Positions 8,079 through 16,160 of a stretch of DNA of 64,000 bases are shown here, in pieces; positions within the stretch are counted from its first letter, which is position 1, and the number at the start of each line of letters is the position of its first letter. Location: NCBI RefSeq assembly GCF_014697625.1, contig NZ_JACJSG010000002.1, positions 62,001 through 126,000 on the forward strand, given 5' to 3'. Source of the stretch: Anabaena azotica FACHB-119 (lineage in GTDB: Bacteria > Cyanobacteriota > Cyanobacteriia > Cyanobacteriales > Nostocaceae). The notes beneath the pieces are model-generated. The model made no database searches. It was given only the letters and a program-made list of their open reading frames with translations, and was not told where the DNA came from. A program made the translations under genes and the position numbers.

Positions 8079-8336
8079 ATGTATATACAAACAGACATTG
8101 ACCAAAAAAATCAGGGAGAAGGAGAAATTTACCCTATTGCCAAACCCCCCCACAATTTGAGTCAGACTATATGCTGTGATTGCGCTTTTCGCGTTGAGGT
8201 AGCAGATGAGAGCGTTTGTATCCATCCTGAAGAATTAGATGTCAACTGTGCTACCGTGGTTTTCTGTAATTCTTTTCAACCATCTCAAGAAATTGATAGC
8301 CCCTGTGTGACTTTCGGTAACGATGATGCAGAATAA
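8079..8336 (+). CDS. Small cysteine-rich protein, unknown function
   Basis: 85 residues from the ATG at 8079. The same frame is open from 7989, but that extension translates repeat sequence, so the internal start is preferred. Seven cysteines lie in CCDCAFRVEV, VCIHPEE, VNCATV, FCNSF and SPCVTF, which suggests a small metal-binding (zinc or Fe-S) protein. The N-terminal part is hydrophilic and no membrane segment or signal peptide is seen. A hairpin follows directly after the stop. I do not recognise the family. Confidence 0.6.
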   Translation: MYIQTDIDQKNQGEGEIYPIAKPPHNLSQTICCDCAFRVEVADESVCIHPEELDVNCATVVFCNSFQPSQEIDSPCVTFGNDDAE

Positions 8337-8340
8337 GTCA

Positions 8341-8365
8341 GGGCGCAACAGCTAGCTGTGCGCCC
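8341..8365. terminator. Hairpin after the cysteine-rich gene
   Basis: GGGCGCAACAGCT pairs with AGCTGTGCGCCC with one bulged A. It starts 5 bp after the stop codon. There is no T-run after it, so it may be a stabilising hairpin or a repeat rather than a true terminator. Confidence 0.5.
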
Positions 8366-8374
8366 TTACCATAA

Positions 8375-8497
8375 AAGGACTTACGCAACTGACACATGGG
8401 GTGGGGTGCGTCAGATGTGGAAAATCCTTGAATTTGTACGGCATTATTGGGGCTGACGCACCCTACAGTTAGTTTAATGATGACACTTGCGTAAGTA
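8375..8497 (+). mobile_element. MITE-like element, family A copy 4 (right end decayed)
   Basis: The left end AAGGACTTACGCA and the internal GGGTGCGTCAG/CTGACGCACCC arms are clear. The right end reads GCGTAAGTATT instead of GCGTAAGTCCT, so the terminal bases are mutated. No target duplication was identified. Confidence 0.85.
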
Positions 8498-8518
8498 TTA
8501 TATAGTTTTGAATTGCGA

Positions 8519-9436
8519 TTACACCTTGAATTTTCCTTGAGCAAAATCAAGTTTAAATTGTTCCAAACAGCCTTCTAATCGGGATAACATTTCTTCCATG
8601 CGATTATCGCTACTAAGACAAGGCTGGGCGATTTTCACTAAGTTAGATAGTTCCCGCGCTGCTTTTTGTTGTCGAAACCAGTCTTGTAACTTACGTGCTG
8701 GGGTTAGGAGATGATCTAATTTATTAGCAGAAGTCTGGCTATTAGCCCATCCGCCTTTAGAAGCACGGGGTTGATAATAGTAACTTAAGGAATATGGTTG
8801 ATATTCCAGTGTCATAGAAGCACACCAATCTTGCCACTTTGTGGGAAGAATTGAAGGATGAGTTGTAACTGCAATCCAAGGTGTTCTTAGCGTATCTGCA
8901 ACGATCGCACCGTGCATAGCTTCACAAATTAGCACTTCTGTTTGACGAATGCGTATCAAAATATCTTCAATTTCCCAGGCTGGACTGATATAACCAAAAC
9001 CCAATTGATCACAAACTCTCTGCCAGCCATCTCCCGCAAAATTATAGTGTGGCATATAGGAGAATTTATACTTCTTGGGTAGAGGATTTTGCTCTATTAC
9101 CTTACGAAGTAACAATGCGCCATCGGTGACGGCTAAATCACTATTTAAACCCAGTGTTTGTGCTGAGATTGGGCCACGTACACAGTATATTTTGTAAGAT
9201 TCATCAATTACAGGCATAGCTTTTTCATAACCTGCACCTGTGCTAAAAATTACTCGCAATTTTGCCTTGGGTGTACGTCTTGGAAGTGCATCGTTAATTA
9301 AAGTACCAATCCCAACAAAAGCACAATCGGGATCATCATCCAAAATCCCTGGAAGCAGTTGCTCCCACAACCAAGGATTCAACGCATCTCCAAAATTTTG
9401 TCTACCCTCTGGATACTTGCAATAGTAAAGTTTCAT
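8519..9436 (-). CDS. Polysaccharide pyruvyl transferase family protein
   Basis: 305 residues. The start MKLYYCKYPEGRQNFGDALNP, the segment YCVRGPISAQTLGL, the DGALLL block and the CEAMHGAIVADTLRTPWIAV block are the conserved features of the WcaK/pyruvyl-transferase (GT-B-like) family. Members transfer pyruvate ketals or act on cell-surface and exopolysaccharide sugars; the actual acceptor is unknown. It stands alone rather than in a polysaccharide cluster. The C-terminal 60 residues are helical and charged and look like an extension. The ATG at 9436 is the natural start. Confidence 0.85.
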   Translation of the reverse strand: MKLYYCKYPEGRQNFGDALNPWLWEQLLPGILDDDPDCAFVGIGTLINDALPRRTPKAKLRVIFSTGAGYEKAMPVIDESYKIYCVRGPISAQTLGLNSDLAVTDGALLLRKVIEQNPLPKKYKFSYMPHYNFAGDGWQRVCDQLGFGYISPAWEIEDILIRIRQTEVLICEAMHGAIVADTLRTPWIAVTTHPSILPTKWQDWCASMTLEYQPYSLSYYYQPRASKGGWANSQTSANKLDHLLTPARKLQDWFRQQKAARELSNLVKIAQPCLSSDNRMEEMLSRLEGCLEQFKLDFAQGKFKV

Positions 9437-9719
9437 GACTGACTAAGTATAACTTTTATGAATATGAGGACTCAAGACTAGAGCTTGTTTTGTTTGATTT
9501 TGCTGAGGACATACAGTAATGATGTTACCCACTACCTCAGCATTTGTTCTGGCTTAGGATAGCATAAGATTTGACATACAGGGAGGAGAGGCTAGAGGTG
9601 AAAGCGATGTAGTTGATCTGGTAGATAAATCATGCGGCAAATATAAAATCCAGAGGTAAAGATTTATAAACTTGAGAAAACTTCTCACTTTGCCAAAATT
9701 ACTCCATGAAAGCAACTGT

Positions 9720-10988
9720 TTAACCTGCAACTAACCCTCTAGCAAAGGCGATCGCATCTTCTTGTGTGGTAACTTTCCCCTCAATTCTGGCTATAGCAAT
9801 CTCTGTGAGCAGTTCACCGACAAGTGGCGAGGCAGGAAGATTGAGTGCTATCATTAGATTTTTACCACTTACTAGCTGAGTGGGATGAGCGACCAGATCA
9901 TCAGGGTTCAGGTAGCGGGTGATCAATGGTGAGTAAACGGATAGCCGATTGTCGCCGGGTATCGCCTCTACCAGAGTATCGTGTACTAAAGCTAAAACAG
10001 CCGTAGCTGCAAATGTCGTACCTGCTTCTTGGAACAGAAAATACTGTTCACGCAAGGTAGTTGCTGTTTTTAGTTGAGAATAGAGTCTTAATGCCGTAGT
10101 TACACCGCGAACCTCGGCGCGGCTGTAGGTGAGTTGTTGTAACTCAATTTCTGCAACTGTGGGATCTGGGTGAACAAGACAAGCGAGTTTGGTAATACCC
10201 AGCCAAGTGGTTTTTACTGTGTCACGGAGGTATTGTTTTAGTTCTACACCCAACTGCGGCCAATGTTGAGCCAGCATAGCCGCTATTTCATCGACGACTG
10301 TTAATTTACGCAAACTTTCATCTGTGGTGTGTGGGAAGAATTGTGGGAGTAAACCATCTGTAAACGCCGTGGTTATCCAAGGATTTCCTAAAGGAGTTGC
10401 AAGTAAATAGCCAATCTCTACCCGGACTCGTTCGGCTGCTACTTGAGTTAAATGTGATGCTAAATCTCGAATTGTGGCTTGGGTGGCTGGTTCGATGGTA
10501 AAGCCTAGTTGAGCGGCTTGGCGATAGGCGCGTAATAAACGTAAAGGATCATCTTCTAAGTTAGCTTTGGCGACCATCCGCAATACACCCGCCTGTAAAT
10601 CAGCATATCCATTGAGGGGGTCGATGATTTCTTGGGTATGGGGATTGTAGGCGATCGCATTAATTGTAAAATCTCTTCTATGCAGGTCAGTCTCTAAACT
10701 GTCGCCTTCCTGTTGGGCAAAATCGGCTGTAGCTTGGGGAAATACCACCCGTGCAATTTGTCGCACTGGGTCGAGTAAGACAAAACCAGCCTGATAATGA
10801 TGAGCGATCGCTCTAGCTACCTTCACCGCCTTGGATGGTATCACAAAATCTAGATCCAGATATTCGCGACTTCTTCCCAGCAGCGCATCCCGCACCGCCC
10901 CACCAACCATATAAGCTGGCTGTGGTAACAATTCCAGGCTAAAAGGCCAATTTTCAGGAGATAGGCTAGAAGGAACAGATCCAAACAT
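9720..10988 (-). CDS. cca: CCA tRNA nucleotidyltransferase / poly(A) polymerase family protein
   Basis: 422 residues. The class II nucleotidyltransferase head shows VGGAVRDALLGR, the catalytic DLDF (in REYLDLDFVIPS) and RRDFTINAIAYN. The DDPLRLLRAYR motif selects the incoming base. The protein adds or repairs the 3' CCA end of tRNAs. The C-terminal half is helical and less conserved, as is usual. Some cyanobacteria split CC- and A-addition between paralogues, so this could be only one of the two activities. The ATG at 10988 has no strong Shine-Dalgarno sequence. Nothing nearby indicates an operon. Confidence 0.9.
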   Translation of the reverse strand: MFGSVPSSLSPENWPFSLELLPQPAYMVGGAVRDALLGRSREYLDLDFVIPSKAVKVARAIAHHYQAGFVLLDPVRQIARVVFPQATADFAQQEGDSLETDLHRRDFTINAIAYNPHTQEIIDPLNGYADLQAGVLRMVAKANLEDDPLRLLRAYRQAAQLGFTIEPATQATIRDLASHLTQVAAERVRVEIGYLLATPLGNPWITTAFTDGLLPQFFPHTTDESLRKLTVVDEIAAMLAQHWPQLGVELKQYLRDTVKTTWLGITKLACLVHPDPTVAEIELQQLTYSRAEVRGVTTALRLYSQLKTATTLREQYFLFQEAGTTFAATAVLALVHDTLVEAIPGDNRLSVYSPLITRYLNPDDLVAHPTQLVSGKNLMIALNLPASPLVGELLTEIAIARIEGKVTTQEDAIAFARGLVAG

Positions 10989-11075
10989 TGTAATAAAACT
11001 CTAACCAGTAAGTGGTGCTTAACGCCTTGGCTTAAGCTAGATTATCAATAAAGGAAGAATGGAGTTGGTTCTATT

Positions 11076-11324
11076 ATGTGTATTTGCGTAAACTGCCACT
11101 ATGTAGACCGTTGTGTTACTTATAATGCCGTAGAAACACAACACCAGCAACCCCATTTGACCCAAACCCCAGATTTCGATCCAAATGAACCCTCCATTAA
11201 CGTTAACATTCGCACCAAAGATGATGTGATTGAAATGGAATGGGATGTTGTTGGTTGTCTCAGCTTTAAGCCAGAAATGGGTAAATGGTCGAAGTTGCGT
11301 CCAGGTGAGTTAGTCCCGACTTGA
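11076..11324 (+). CDS. ycf34: Ycf34 family protein
   Basis: 82 residues starting MCICVNCHYVDRCVTYNAVE and ending DVVGCLSFKPEMGKW, the complete pattern of the Ycf34 family found in cyanobacteria and red-algal plastids. The four conserved cysteines (CxC, C, C) are those described as Fe-S cluster ligands in the family, with a proposed role in redox regulation and photosynthetic electron transport. It is divergent from the cca gene, with 87 bp between their starts, so the two may share a promoter region. Confidence 0.93.
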   Translation: MCICVNCHYVDRCVTYNAVETQHQQPHLTQTPDFDPNEPSINVNIRTKDDVIEMEWDVVGCLSFKPEMGKWSKLRPGELVPT

Positions 11325-11714
11325 AAATTCAAAATGTTTTGCCGATGTTTGGCTATAAGACCGTCGGCATTTAAGCGGTTAATTTATCCCAAATCTATGA
11401 ACATTTTAGCCTTGCCTCACTACTAGACTGGCAAGGCTAAAGTGCATTAGCGAAAAACCCAATACCAATTCAAAAAATCTTGGCAACACATCGATTATAT
11501 CATCTGCGTTTATCTGCGTTTATCTGCGTTCAATTTTCCGCAAACCCTATTGCCATATTTTAGCCAAGCCTTACCAGTAGGTAAAAATTCCCCATATTGT
11601 GACAAACCCATACCAAAACTAGCGATAGTCTGCCGATAAAGATTACACAAAAGATCATGACGAGGGCAAACTGATCTCATAAAGTTGAGAAAAACTATTG
11701 AGTGCTGCATCACC
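11325..11714. other. Gene-free spacer containing repeat H copy 1
   Basis: Repeat H (11447-11565) fills much of this stretch; it includes three tandem units of TTATCTGCG. A long palindromic region (GCCTTGCC/GGCAAGGC, 11410-11437) after ycf34 may act as terminator. No gene was recognised. Confidence 0.5.
11447..11565 (+). repeat. Repeat H copy 1 (119 bp)
   Basis: Aligns over its full length with 17521-17668. It differs mainly in lacking the 30-bp hairpin module that copy 2 carries at 17574-17603. Confidence 0.85.
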
Positions 11715-13325
11715 ATGTATGTTGAGTATAATCTCTACTTTATGATTCTGAGCGTAACGGCGGTAATTTCAGCTACTGTTGCCTATGCAGCATGGCAGAG
11801 AAGGTCAAGATGTTCGGCTAGCAAGCCTTTCATCGCCATGATGTTGGCGATCGCCGGATACGCTACAGTAGCCGCAATGGAGGCATCCGCAACTCTACTG
11901 AGAGATAAAATATTTTGGTCAAAATTGGAGTATGTCGGCTCAGGGACTGTAATTACATTCTTTCTCATATTTGCAATGCACTTCACAAACAAGCTGCATT
12001 GGCTAACAATCAGCAATCTTGCCAAGCTATGGGTAATTCCTATCTTCAATATGGCTTTGGTAGCAACAAATGAATGGCATGGTTTAGTCTGGTCAGGCTT
12101 TTTGCCAGACCCCCAAGGAACTAATTTTGTGATTTATCAACATAATGTAGGTTTTTTTTGGGTAATGGGATGTGTTTACACCTACACACTTATAGGCACA
12201 CTCATGCTAGTTCAAAAAGCCTTATTGCCATCAGCGCTGTATCGCCGACAGTCAAGCATGACATTAGCGGCTGTAGTATGCCCCCTACTGGGAGCCACAT
12301 TGTATATGCTAAGACTGACTCCGGTGGGTTTAAATGTTACGCCGATGAGCTTTATGCTGACTGGAGTATGCTTTTTTGTGAGTGTTTTTCGCTTTCGGAT
12401 GTTTGACTTAGTTCCTGTAGCCAGAGAAACGCTGATTGAAAGAATGAGTGATGGTGTAATTGTGTTAGATGCCCAAAACCGTATTATTGATATGAATCCG
12501 GCGGCGAGATACTTAATTGGCGCAAAACACCAGCATATTGGACAACCTCTGGCTGAAGTTCTGGGAAAATGGAGTGATATTATCAAATCATACCATCCTC
12601 ATGAAAGTTTTAAAACAGAGATCGTGATGGATTCAGGAACTGTCATGTATTTGGAGTTACTAATTACTCCATTACACAGCGATCGCCAGCAGTTAACAGG
12701 GCGGCTATTAGTTTTGCATGACATTACTCAACGTTATCAGGCGGAATTAGAACTGCGACAAGCAAATCAACGTTTGCAAAAACAGGTACTCGAAATTCAA
12801 ACCCTGCAAGCCCAGCTACGGGAACAGGCTACAAAGGACGGGCTGACGGGCTTGTTTAATCGCCGTTATTTTGATGAGGTCTTCCCCAAAAGATTGTTAC
12901 AAGCAACCCAAAATGCTGCACCAGTGGCTTTAATGATCATGGATATCGACTATTTCAAACATATTAATGATACATTTGGTCATCAAGCTGGGGATATGGT
13001 AATTCAGGGATTTGCCGAGATACTGCACAAGTATAGCAACTCTCAAGATATGGCTTGCCGATATGGTGGTGAAGAGTTCGTCTTGGCTTTACCTGGGGTG
13101 GAACTAGAAAAAGCAGTGGAACGAGCAGAACAAATTAGGTCATCATTTGAAATGATGCGGTGGGAATTTGCAGGTAAAGAAATATCTACGACAGTTTCCG
13201 GTGGAGTGGGTGTGTTCCCAAAGCATGGAAACACCAAAGATGAGCTATTAAGTGCAGTCGATATGGCCTTATATGCTGCTAAATTAGATGGACGCAACTG
13301 TATTAAATGTGTAGCATCTAATTGA
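11715..13325 (+). CDS. Membrane-bound diguanylate cyclase (7TM-PAS-GGDEF)
   Basis: 536 residues from the ATG at 11715; the open frame begins 30 bp earlier at a TTG but without support. Roughly residues 1-225 are seven hydrophobic segments of the histidine-kinase N-terminal 7TM type, residues 230-350 form a PAS domain, then a coiled coil, and residues 375-530 a GGDEF domain. The active site reads RYGGEEF, so cyclic-di-GMP synthesis is expected. The inhibitory RxxD site five residues upstream is replaced by NSQD, so product feedback is probably lost. The protein should sense a membrane or small-molecule signal. The last codons lie in a 37-bp sequence that is duplicated downstream. Confidence 0.92.
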   Translation: MYVEYNLYFMILSVTAVISATVAYAAWQRRSRCSASKPFIAMMLAIAGYATVAAMEASATLLRDKIFWSKLEYVGSGTVITFFLIFAMHFTNKLHWLTISNLAKLWVIPIFNMALVATNEWHGLVWSGFLPDPQGTNFVIYQHNVGFFWVMGCVYTYTLIGTLMLVQKALLPSALYRRQSSMTLAAVVCPLLGATLYMLRLTPVGLNVTPMSFMLTGVCFFVSVFRFRMFDLVPVARETLIERMSDGVIVLDAQNRIIDMNPAARYLIGAKHQHIGQPLAEVLGKWSDIIKSYHPHESFKTEIVMDSGTVMYLELLITPLHSDRQQLTGRLLVLHDITQRYQAELELRQANQRLQKQVLEIQTLQAQLREQATKDGLTGLFNRRYFDEVFPKRLLQATQNAAPVALMIMDIDYFKHINDTFGHQAGDMVIQGFAEILHKYSNSQDMACRYGGEEFVLALPGVELEKAVERAEQIRSSFEMMRWEFAGKEISTTVSGGVGVFPKHGNTKDELLSAVDMALYAAKLDGRNCIKCVASN

Positions 13326-13337
13326 TGAGATATAGCA
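13301..13337 (+). repeat. 37-bp direct repeat, copy 1 (end of cyclase gene)
   Basis: Covers the last codons and the stop of the cyclase gene. It matches 13454-13490 at 34 of 37 positions. The two copies bracket a partial family A element. Confidence 0.9.
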
Positions 13338-13363
13338 GGTGACAGGTGATAAGGGACAGCAAT

Positions 13364-13451
13364 TGGGTTAGGGTGCGTCAGATGTGGAAAATCCTTGAAT
13401 GTTTACGAAATCATTGGTTCTGACGCACCCTACAGTTAGTTTGATTATGAC
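13364..13451 (+). mobile_element. Family A element copy 5 (partial, both ends missing)
   Basis: Keeps the inner arms GGGTGCGTCAG and CTGACGCACCCTAC and the following GTTAGTTTGATTATGA, but lacks both YAGGACTTACGCA termini. It is bracketed by the 37-bp direct repeats. Confidence 0.85.
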
Positions 13452-13453
13452 TA

Positions 13454-13490
13454 TATTAAATGTGTAGCATTTAATTGATGAAATCTAGCA
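13454..13490 (+). repeat. 37-bp direct repeat, copy 2
   Basis: Second copy of the cyclase gene end, now non-coding, immediately upstream of the hydrolase gene at 13503. Confidence 0.9.
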
Positions 13491-13502
13491 ATATACAGAT
13501 TA

Positions 13503-14339
13503 ATGAATAACCAGCGTCTCCGAAAAATTTTAATTGGTGATTTTACCTGGAGAAGATTGTTAAAATCAATAATTTTTATTTATCTATTTTTTGCTGTGTA
13601 TGTTTATTTGCGAGCTGATAGTATGATTTTCTTACCTCAACCATCTAGCTATCAAGATACTCAAGCAATCTTCAAGCTCAAGAGCGGGGGAGAAACGAAA
13701 ATATCAGCAGTTTATTTAGTGAATCCTACTGCTAAGTATACAATTCTTTATGCTCATGGAAATGCAGAAGATTTAGGTGAAATTAAACAATTTCTAGAAC
13801 AGTTACGCGACTTAGGTTTTAATGTTCTGGCTTATGATTATCGTGGTTATGGTACAAGCGAAGGGACACCTACGGAAAATCACGCTTATCAAGATATTGA
13901 TGCTGCTTATAATTATTTAATCAAAGATTTAAAAATCCCACCCAAGAATATTATCGTTTTTGGACGTTCAGTAGGAGGTGGTTCAGCAGTAGATTTGGCG
14001 GCTCGACAGCCAATTGGTGGTCTGATTCTAGAAAGTACCTTTACTTCGGCTTTTCGAGTCGTAGTCCCAATCAAGATTTTGCCATTTGATAAATTCAATA
14101 ATTTACAAAAAATCAAAGCAGTTCGCTGTCCAGTATTAATTATACACGGTCAGGCTGATGAGATAATTTCTGTCACTCATGGACAAAAGTTGTATGCAGC
14201 TGCACCGTCGCCAAAGTTATCTTTATGGGTGGAAAACGCCAGCCATAATGATGTTTTCTGGGTGGCTGGTCAAAGATATCAAAATATCCTAAGAGAGTTT
14301 GCTAATTTAGTATCAAGCTCTCAAAAGTCTTCCTCATAA
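13503..14339 (+). CDS. Membrane-anchored alpha/beta hydrolase (BEM46/S33-like)
   Basis: 278 residues. One N-terminal membrane segment (about residues 19-37, IIFIYLFFAVYVYL) is followed by an alpha/beta-hydrolase domain: YAHGNAEDLG (oxyanion), YDYRGYGTSEG, the nucleophile elbow FGRSVGGG near residue 156, the acid in HGQADEII and the catalytic His in NASHNDVFW. This matches the BEM46/serine-aminopeptidase-like group found widely in cyanobacteria; the substrate is unknown. Its TAA stop lies within the 5-bp target duplication (ATAAC) of the following element, so the element inserted exactly at the gene end. Confidence 0.88.
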   Translation: MNNQRLRKILIGDFTWRRLLKSIIFIYLFFAVYVYLRADSMIFLPQPSSYQDTQAIFKLKSGGETKISAVYLVNPTAKYTILYAHGNAEDLGEIKQFLEQLRDLGFNVLAYDYRGYGTSEGTPTENHAYQDIDAAYNYLIKDLKIPPKNIIVFGRSVGGGSAVDLAARQPIGGLILESTFTSAFRVVVPIKILPFDKFNNLQKIKAVRCPVLIIHGQADEIISVTHGQKLYAAAPSPKLSLWVENASHNDVFWVAGQRYQNILREFANLVSSSQKSSS

Positions 14340-14340
14340 C

Positions 14341-14623
14341 TAGGATTTACGTAAGTGTCATAATCAAATTAACTGTACTGACTTTTCACGTCATGTGGAA
14401 AAGATAACGACAGACCTAACCCCCCAGCCCCCTTCCCTACAAGGGAAGGGGGAGCAGTTAAAGCCTCTCTCCTACAAGGAGAGAGGAATGGAAGTGGGGT
14501 TTTTCATATCCCGTGAAAAGTCAGATTAACTGTAGGGTGCGTCAGTCCTAATAATTTCGTACATATTCAAGGATTTTCCACATCTAACGCACCCTACCCC
14601 AAGTGCTAATAGCGTAAGTCCTG
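14341..14623 (-). mobile_element. Family A element copy 6, interrupted by a nested element
   Basis: Ends TAGGATTTACG and GCGTAAGTCCTG with a 5-bp target duplication ATAAC (14336-14340 and 14624-14628). The present length is 283 bp. Removing the nested 147-bp element and one 10-bp duplication leaves exactly 126 bp, the standard length of the family. Confidence 0.95.
14378..14524. mobile_element. 147-bp nested MITE-like element (family N)
   Basis: Perfect 13-bp inverted ends CTGACTTTTCACG and CGTGAAAAGTCAG, with a perfect 10-bp target duplication ATTAACTGTA (14368-14377 and 14525-14534). The interior has two further inverted pairs (CCCCCTTCCCT/AGGGAAGGGGG and CCTCTCTCCT/AGGAGAGAGG). A partial relative lies inverted at 40876-40921. 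It has no coding capacity. Confidence 0.93.
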
Positions 14624-14664
14624 ATAACGTACCTAAATCTAGCGATGGAGTAAATAATCAGAAG

Positions 14665-15660
14665 ATGATAGATATCCTTGAGAAAGTTCAGCAATTAGAG
14701 TTAGAAACTGGACTGAGAAATACAGCCTGTCGTTCTCGATTTTTTGTTCATCCCAAGACGACAGCAAAAGTTTGTCTGTTCCTGCATGGTTTTACAGCCG
14801 GGCCTTATCAATTTGAGCCACTGGGGAAAGCTTTATTTAAACAAGGGTACAATGTTCTAGTTCCCTTACAACCAGGTCACGGACTAGCAGGAGATTGGCA
14901 TAGCCACAACCCCCCGCCATTACCAACAGATATTAAAACTTATCTAGAGTTTGTTTTGGAGTGGGTGAAGATTGCTAAAACACTGGGTGAAAAAGTTGTG
15001 GTCGGGGGATTATCTTCTGGGGGAACTTTGGCGGCTTGGTTGGCGTTACAGTCTCCCCAGGAAATTGACCGCGCCTTATTGTTTACGCCTTATTTGGGTA
15101 ATCAAAATTTCCTATTTGATATATTAATAAAAATTTTGCCAATTTACTTTGAGTGGTTCAACAAAGATGCTTCTGGTAATTTTGGTTATAAAGGTTTTCG
15201 GGTTCCTGCATTAAGGATATTCTTGGAATTGGGAGAACAGGTTTTAAAACAGGCACAAAATCATCCTTCTGCACCTATTTTAATGGTATGTAGTGAGAGC
15301 GATCGCGCAGTTAGTCGTTCTAAACAGCAGGATTTTTTCAAAAGGGTAGTCAAGCAGCAACCTAAATCTTGGTACTACTGCTTTGATGATTCCTTAGAAA
15401 TCGAACACCGTATGATGACTAAATTGGAAGATAATGATTATGAGGAATTAGTAATTACCTTAGCCAAAGCATTTATCGGTAGTGATTTGACTTGGAAACA
15501 ATTTCAAGACATGGCAATTAGGATAGTGCAGGGAGAAGCTTATGAAAAAATTCAACAAGAATTGCACCTTGATGCTCAAACTTCTCAATACCTATCGGCA
15601 ATGATGACTCAAAGTTTTGGTTGTGATAATCTCAAATGTATCAATCCGCATCACGGTTAA
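14665..15660 (+). CDS. Alpha/beta hydrolase (esterase/lipase-like)
   Basis: 331 residues. FLHGFTAGPYQFEPLG (oxyanion loop), PLQPGHGLAG, the elbow GGLSSGGTLAAW near residue 118, ESDRAV (acid region) and IEHRMMTK (candidate His) outline an alpha/beta hydrolase of the carboxylesterase/monoacylglycerol-lipase-like group. A C-terminal extension of about 60 residues (from DLTWKQFQDMAIRIV) is not part of the core fold. No signal peptide is seen. It follows another hydrolase on the same strand, but the elements between them make co-transcription uncertain. The substrate is unknown. Confidence 0.82.
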   Translation: MIDILEKVQQLELETGLRNTACRSRFFVHPKTTAKVCLFLHGFTAGPYQFEPLGKALFKQGYNVLVPLQPGHGLAGDWHSHNPPPLPTDIKTYLEFVLEWVKIAKTLGEKVVVGGLSSGGTLAAWLALQSPQEIDRALLFTPYLGNQNFLFDILIKILPIYFEWFNKDASGNFGYKGFRVPALRIFLELGEQVLKQAQNHPSAPILMVCSESDRAVSRSKQQDFFKRVVKQQPKSWYYCFDDSLEIEHRMMTKLEDNDYEELVITLAKAFIGSDLTWKQFQDMAIRIVQGEAYEKIQQELHLDAQTSQYLSAMMTQSFGCDNLKCINPHHG

Positions 15661-15692
15661 CTGTTGACTGTAAGTAGAAGGACGTATTAACA

Positions 15693-15830
15693 ATTCACGC
15701 ATTCACGCATTCGCGCATTAAAGACATTTTGCCTACGGCACGCTACGCGAACAGTCGGGGATTTAAACCCGACTGAAACTGATACTACGTATAGATGTAG
15801 GGGTCTTAAACCCTTTTATTTACGATAAAT
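15693..15830 (+). repeat. Repeat E copy 1
   Basis: Begins ATTCACGCATTCGCGCATTA-like and continues with AAAGACATTTT, a GGGGATTTAAACCC-type core, and GTAGGGGTCTTAAACCC. The same layout recurs at 54038-54144. Confidence 0.75.
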
Positions 15831-15917
15831 ATAAGTTCGTAGTCAGAGGCTATAGCAATTGAAAATCAGGCAACAGAGCGATAAATCGCTGACTACAAAC
15901 AAAACTTTATTTTAGAT

Positions 15918-16160
15918 TTAATTATGTCTACTTACTGATTTGTATAAAGTTGCTTCATCTTGACACCAGTATGGTATTGGTTGATCCCCTCCAAGGTGAC
16001 GCAACAATACTGTGATTATTTCTCTGAGTTTTTTTAAAAGCTTCTGGTACTTGTGGTTTGGCATTGGTACAGCGTGGACGTGGTACTTTTAATTTGGCAT
16101 TCAACTTGTAGCGGACAATTTTATGTACCATTTTGTAGACCAGTGTCAAGTGGGTTTTAT
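15918..16160 (-). pseudogene. IS630-family transposase remnant
   Basis: On the minus strand the translation HLTLVYKMVHKIVRYKLNAK followed by LKVPRPRCTNAKPQVPEAFKK matches the helix-turn-helix linker of IS630-type transposases (the LTY.VHKIVRY.LKAKLKVPRP pattern). The frame then shifts at a TTTTAAAAAAA tract; in the next frame it continues LREIITVLLRHLGGDQPIPY and WCQDE, corresponding to the region of the first catalytic Asp of the DDE domain. It then diverges and stops at 15918. N- and C-terminal parts are missing, so this is a decayed fragment. The A-tract may be a degenerate form of the frameshift site known in this family. Confidence 0.72.

Noticed and set aside
12212..12586. 124-residue frame antisense to the diguanylate cyclase gene
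   Set aside because: It overlaps a strongly supported coding region and resembles no family.
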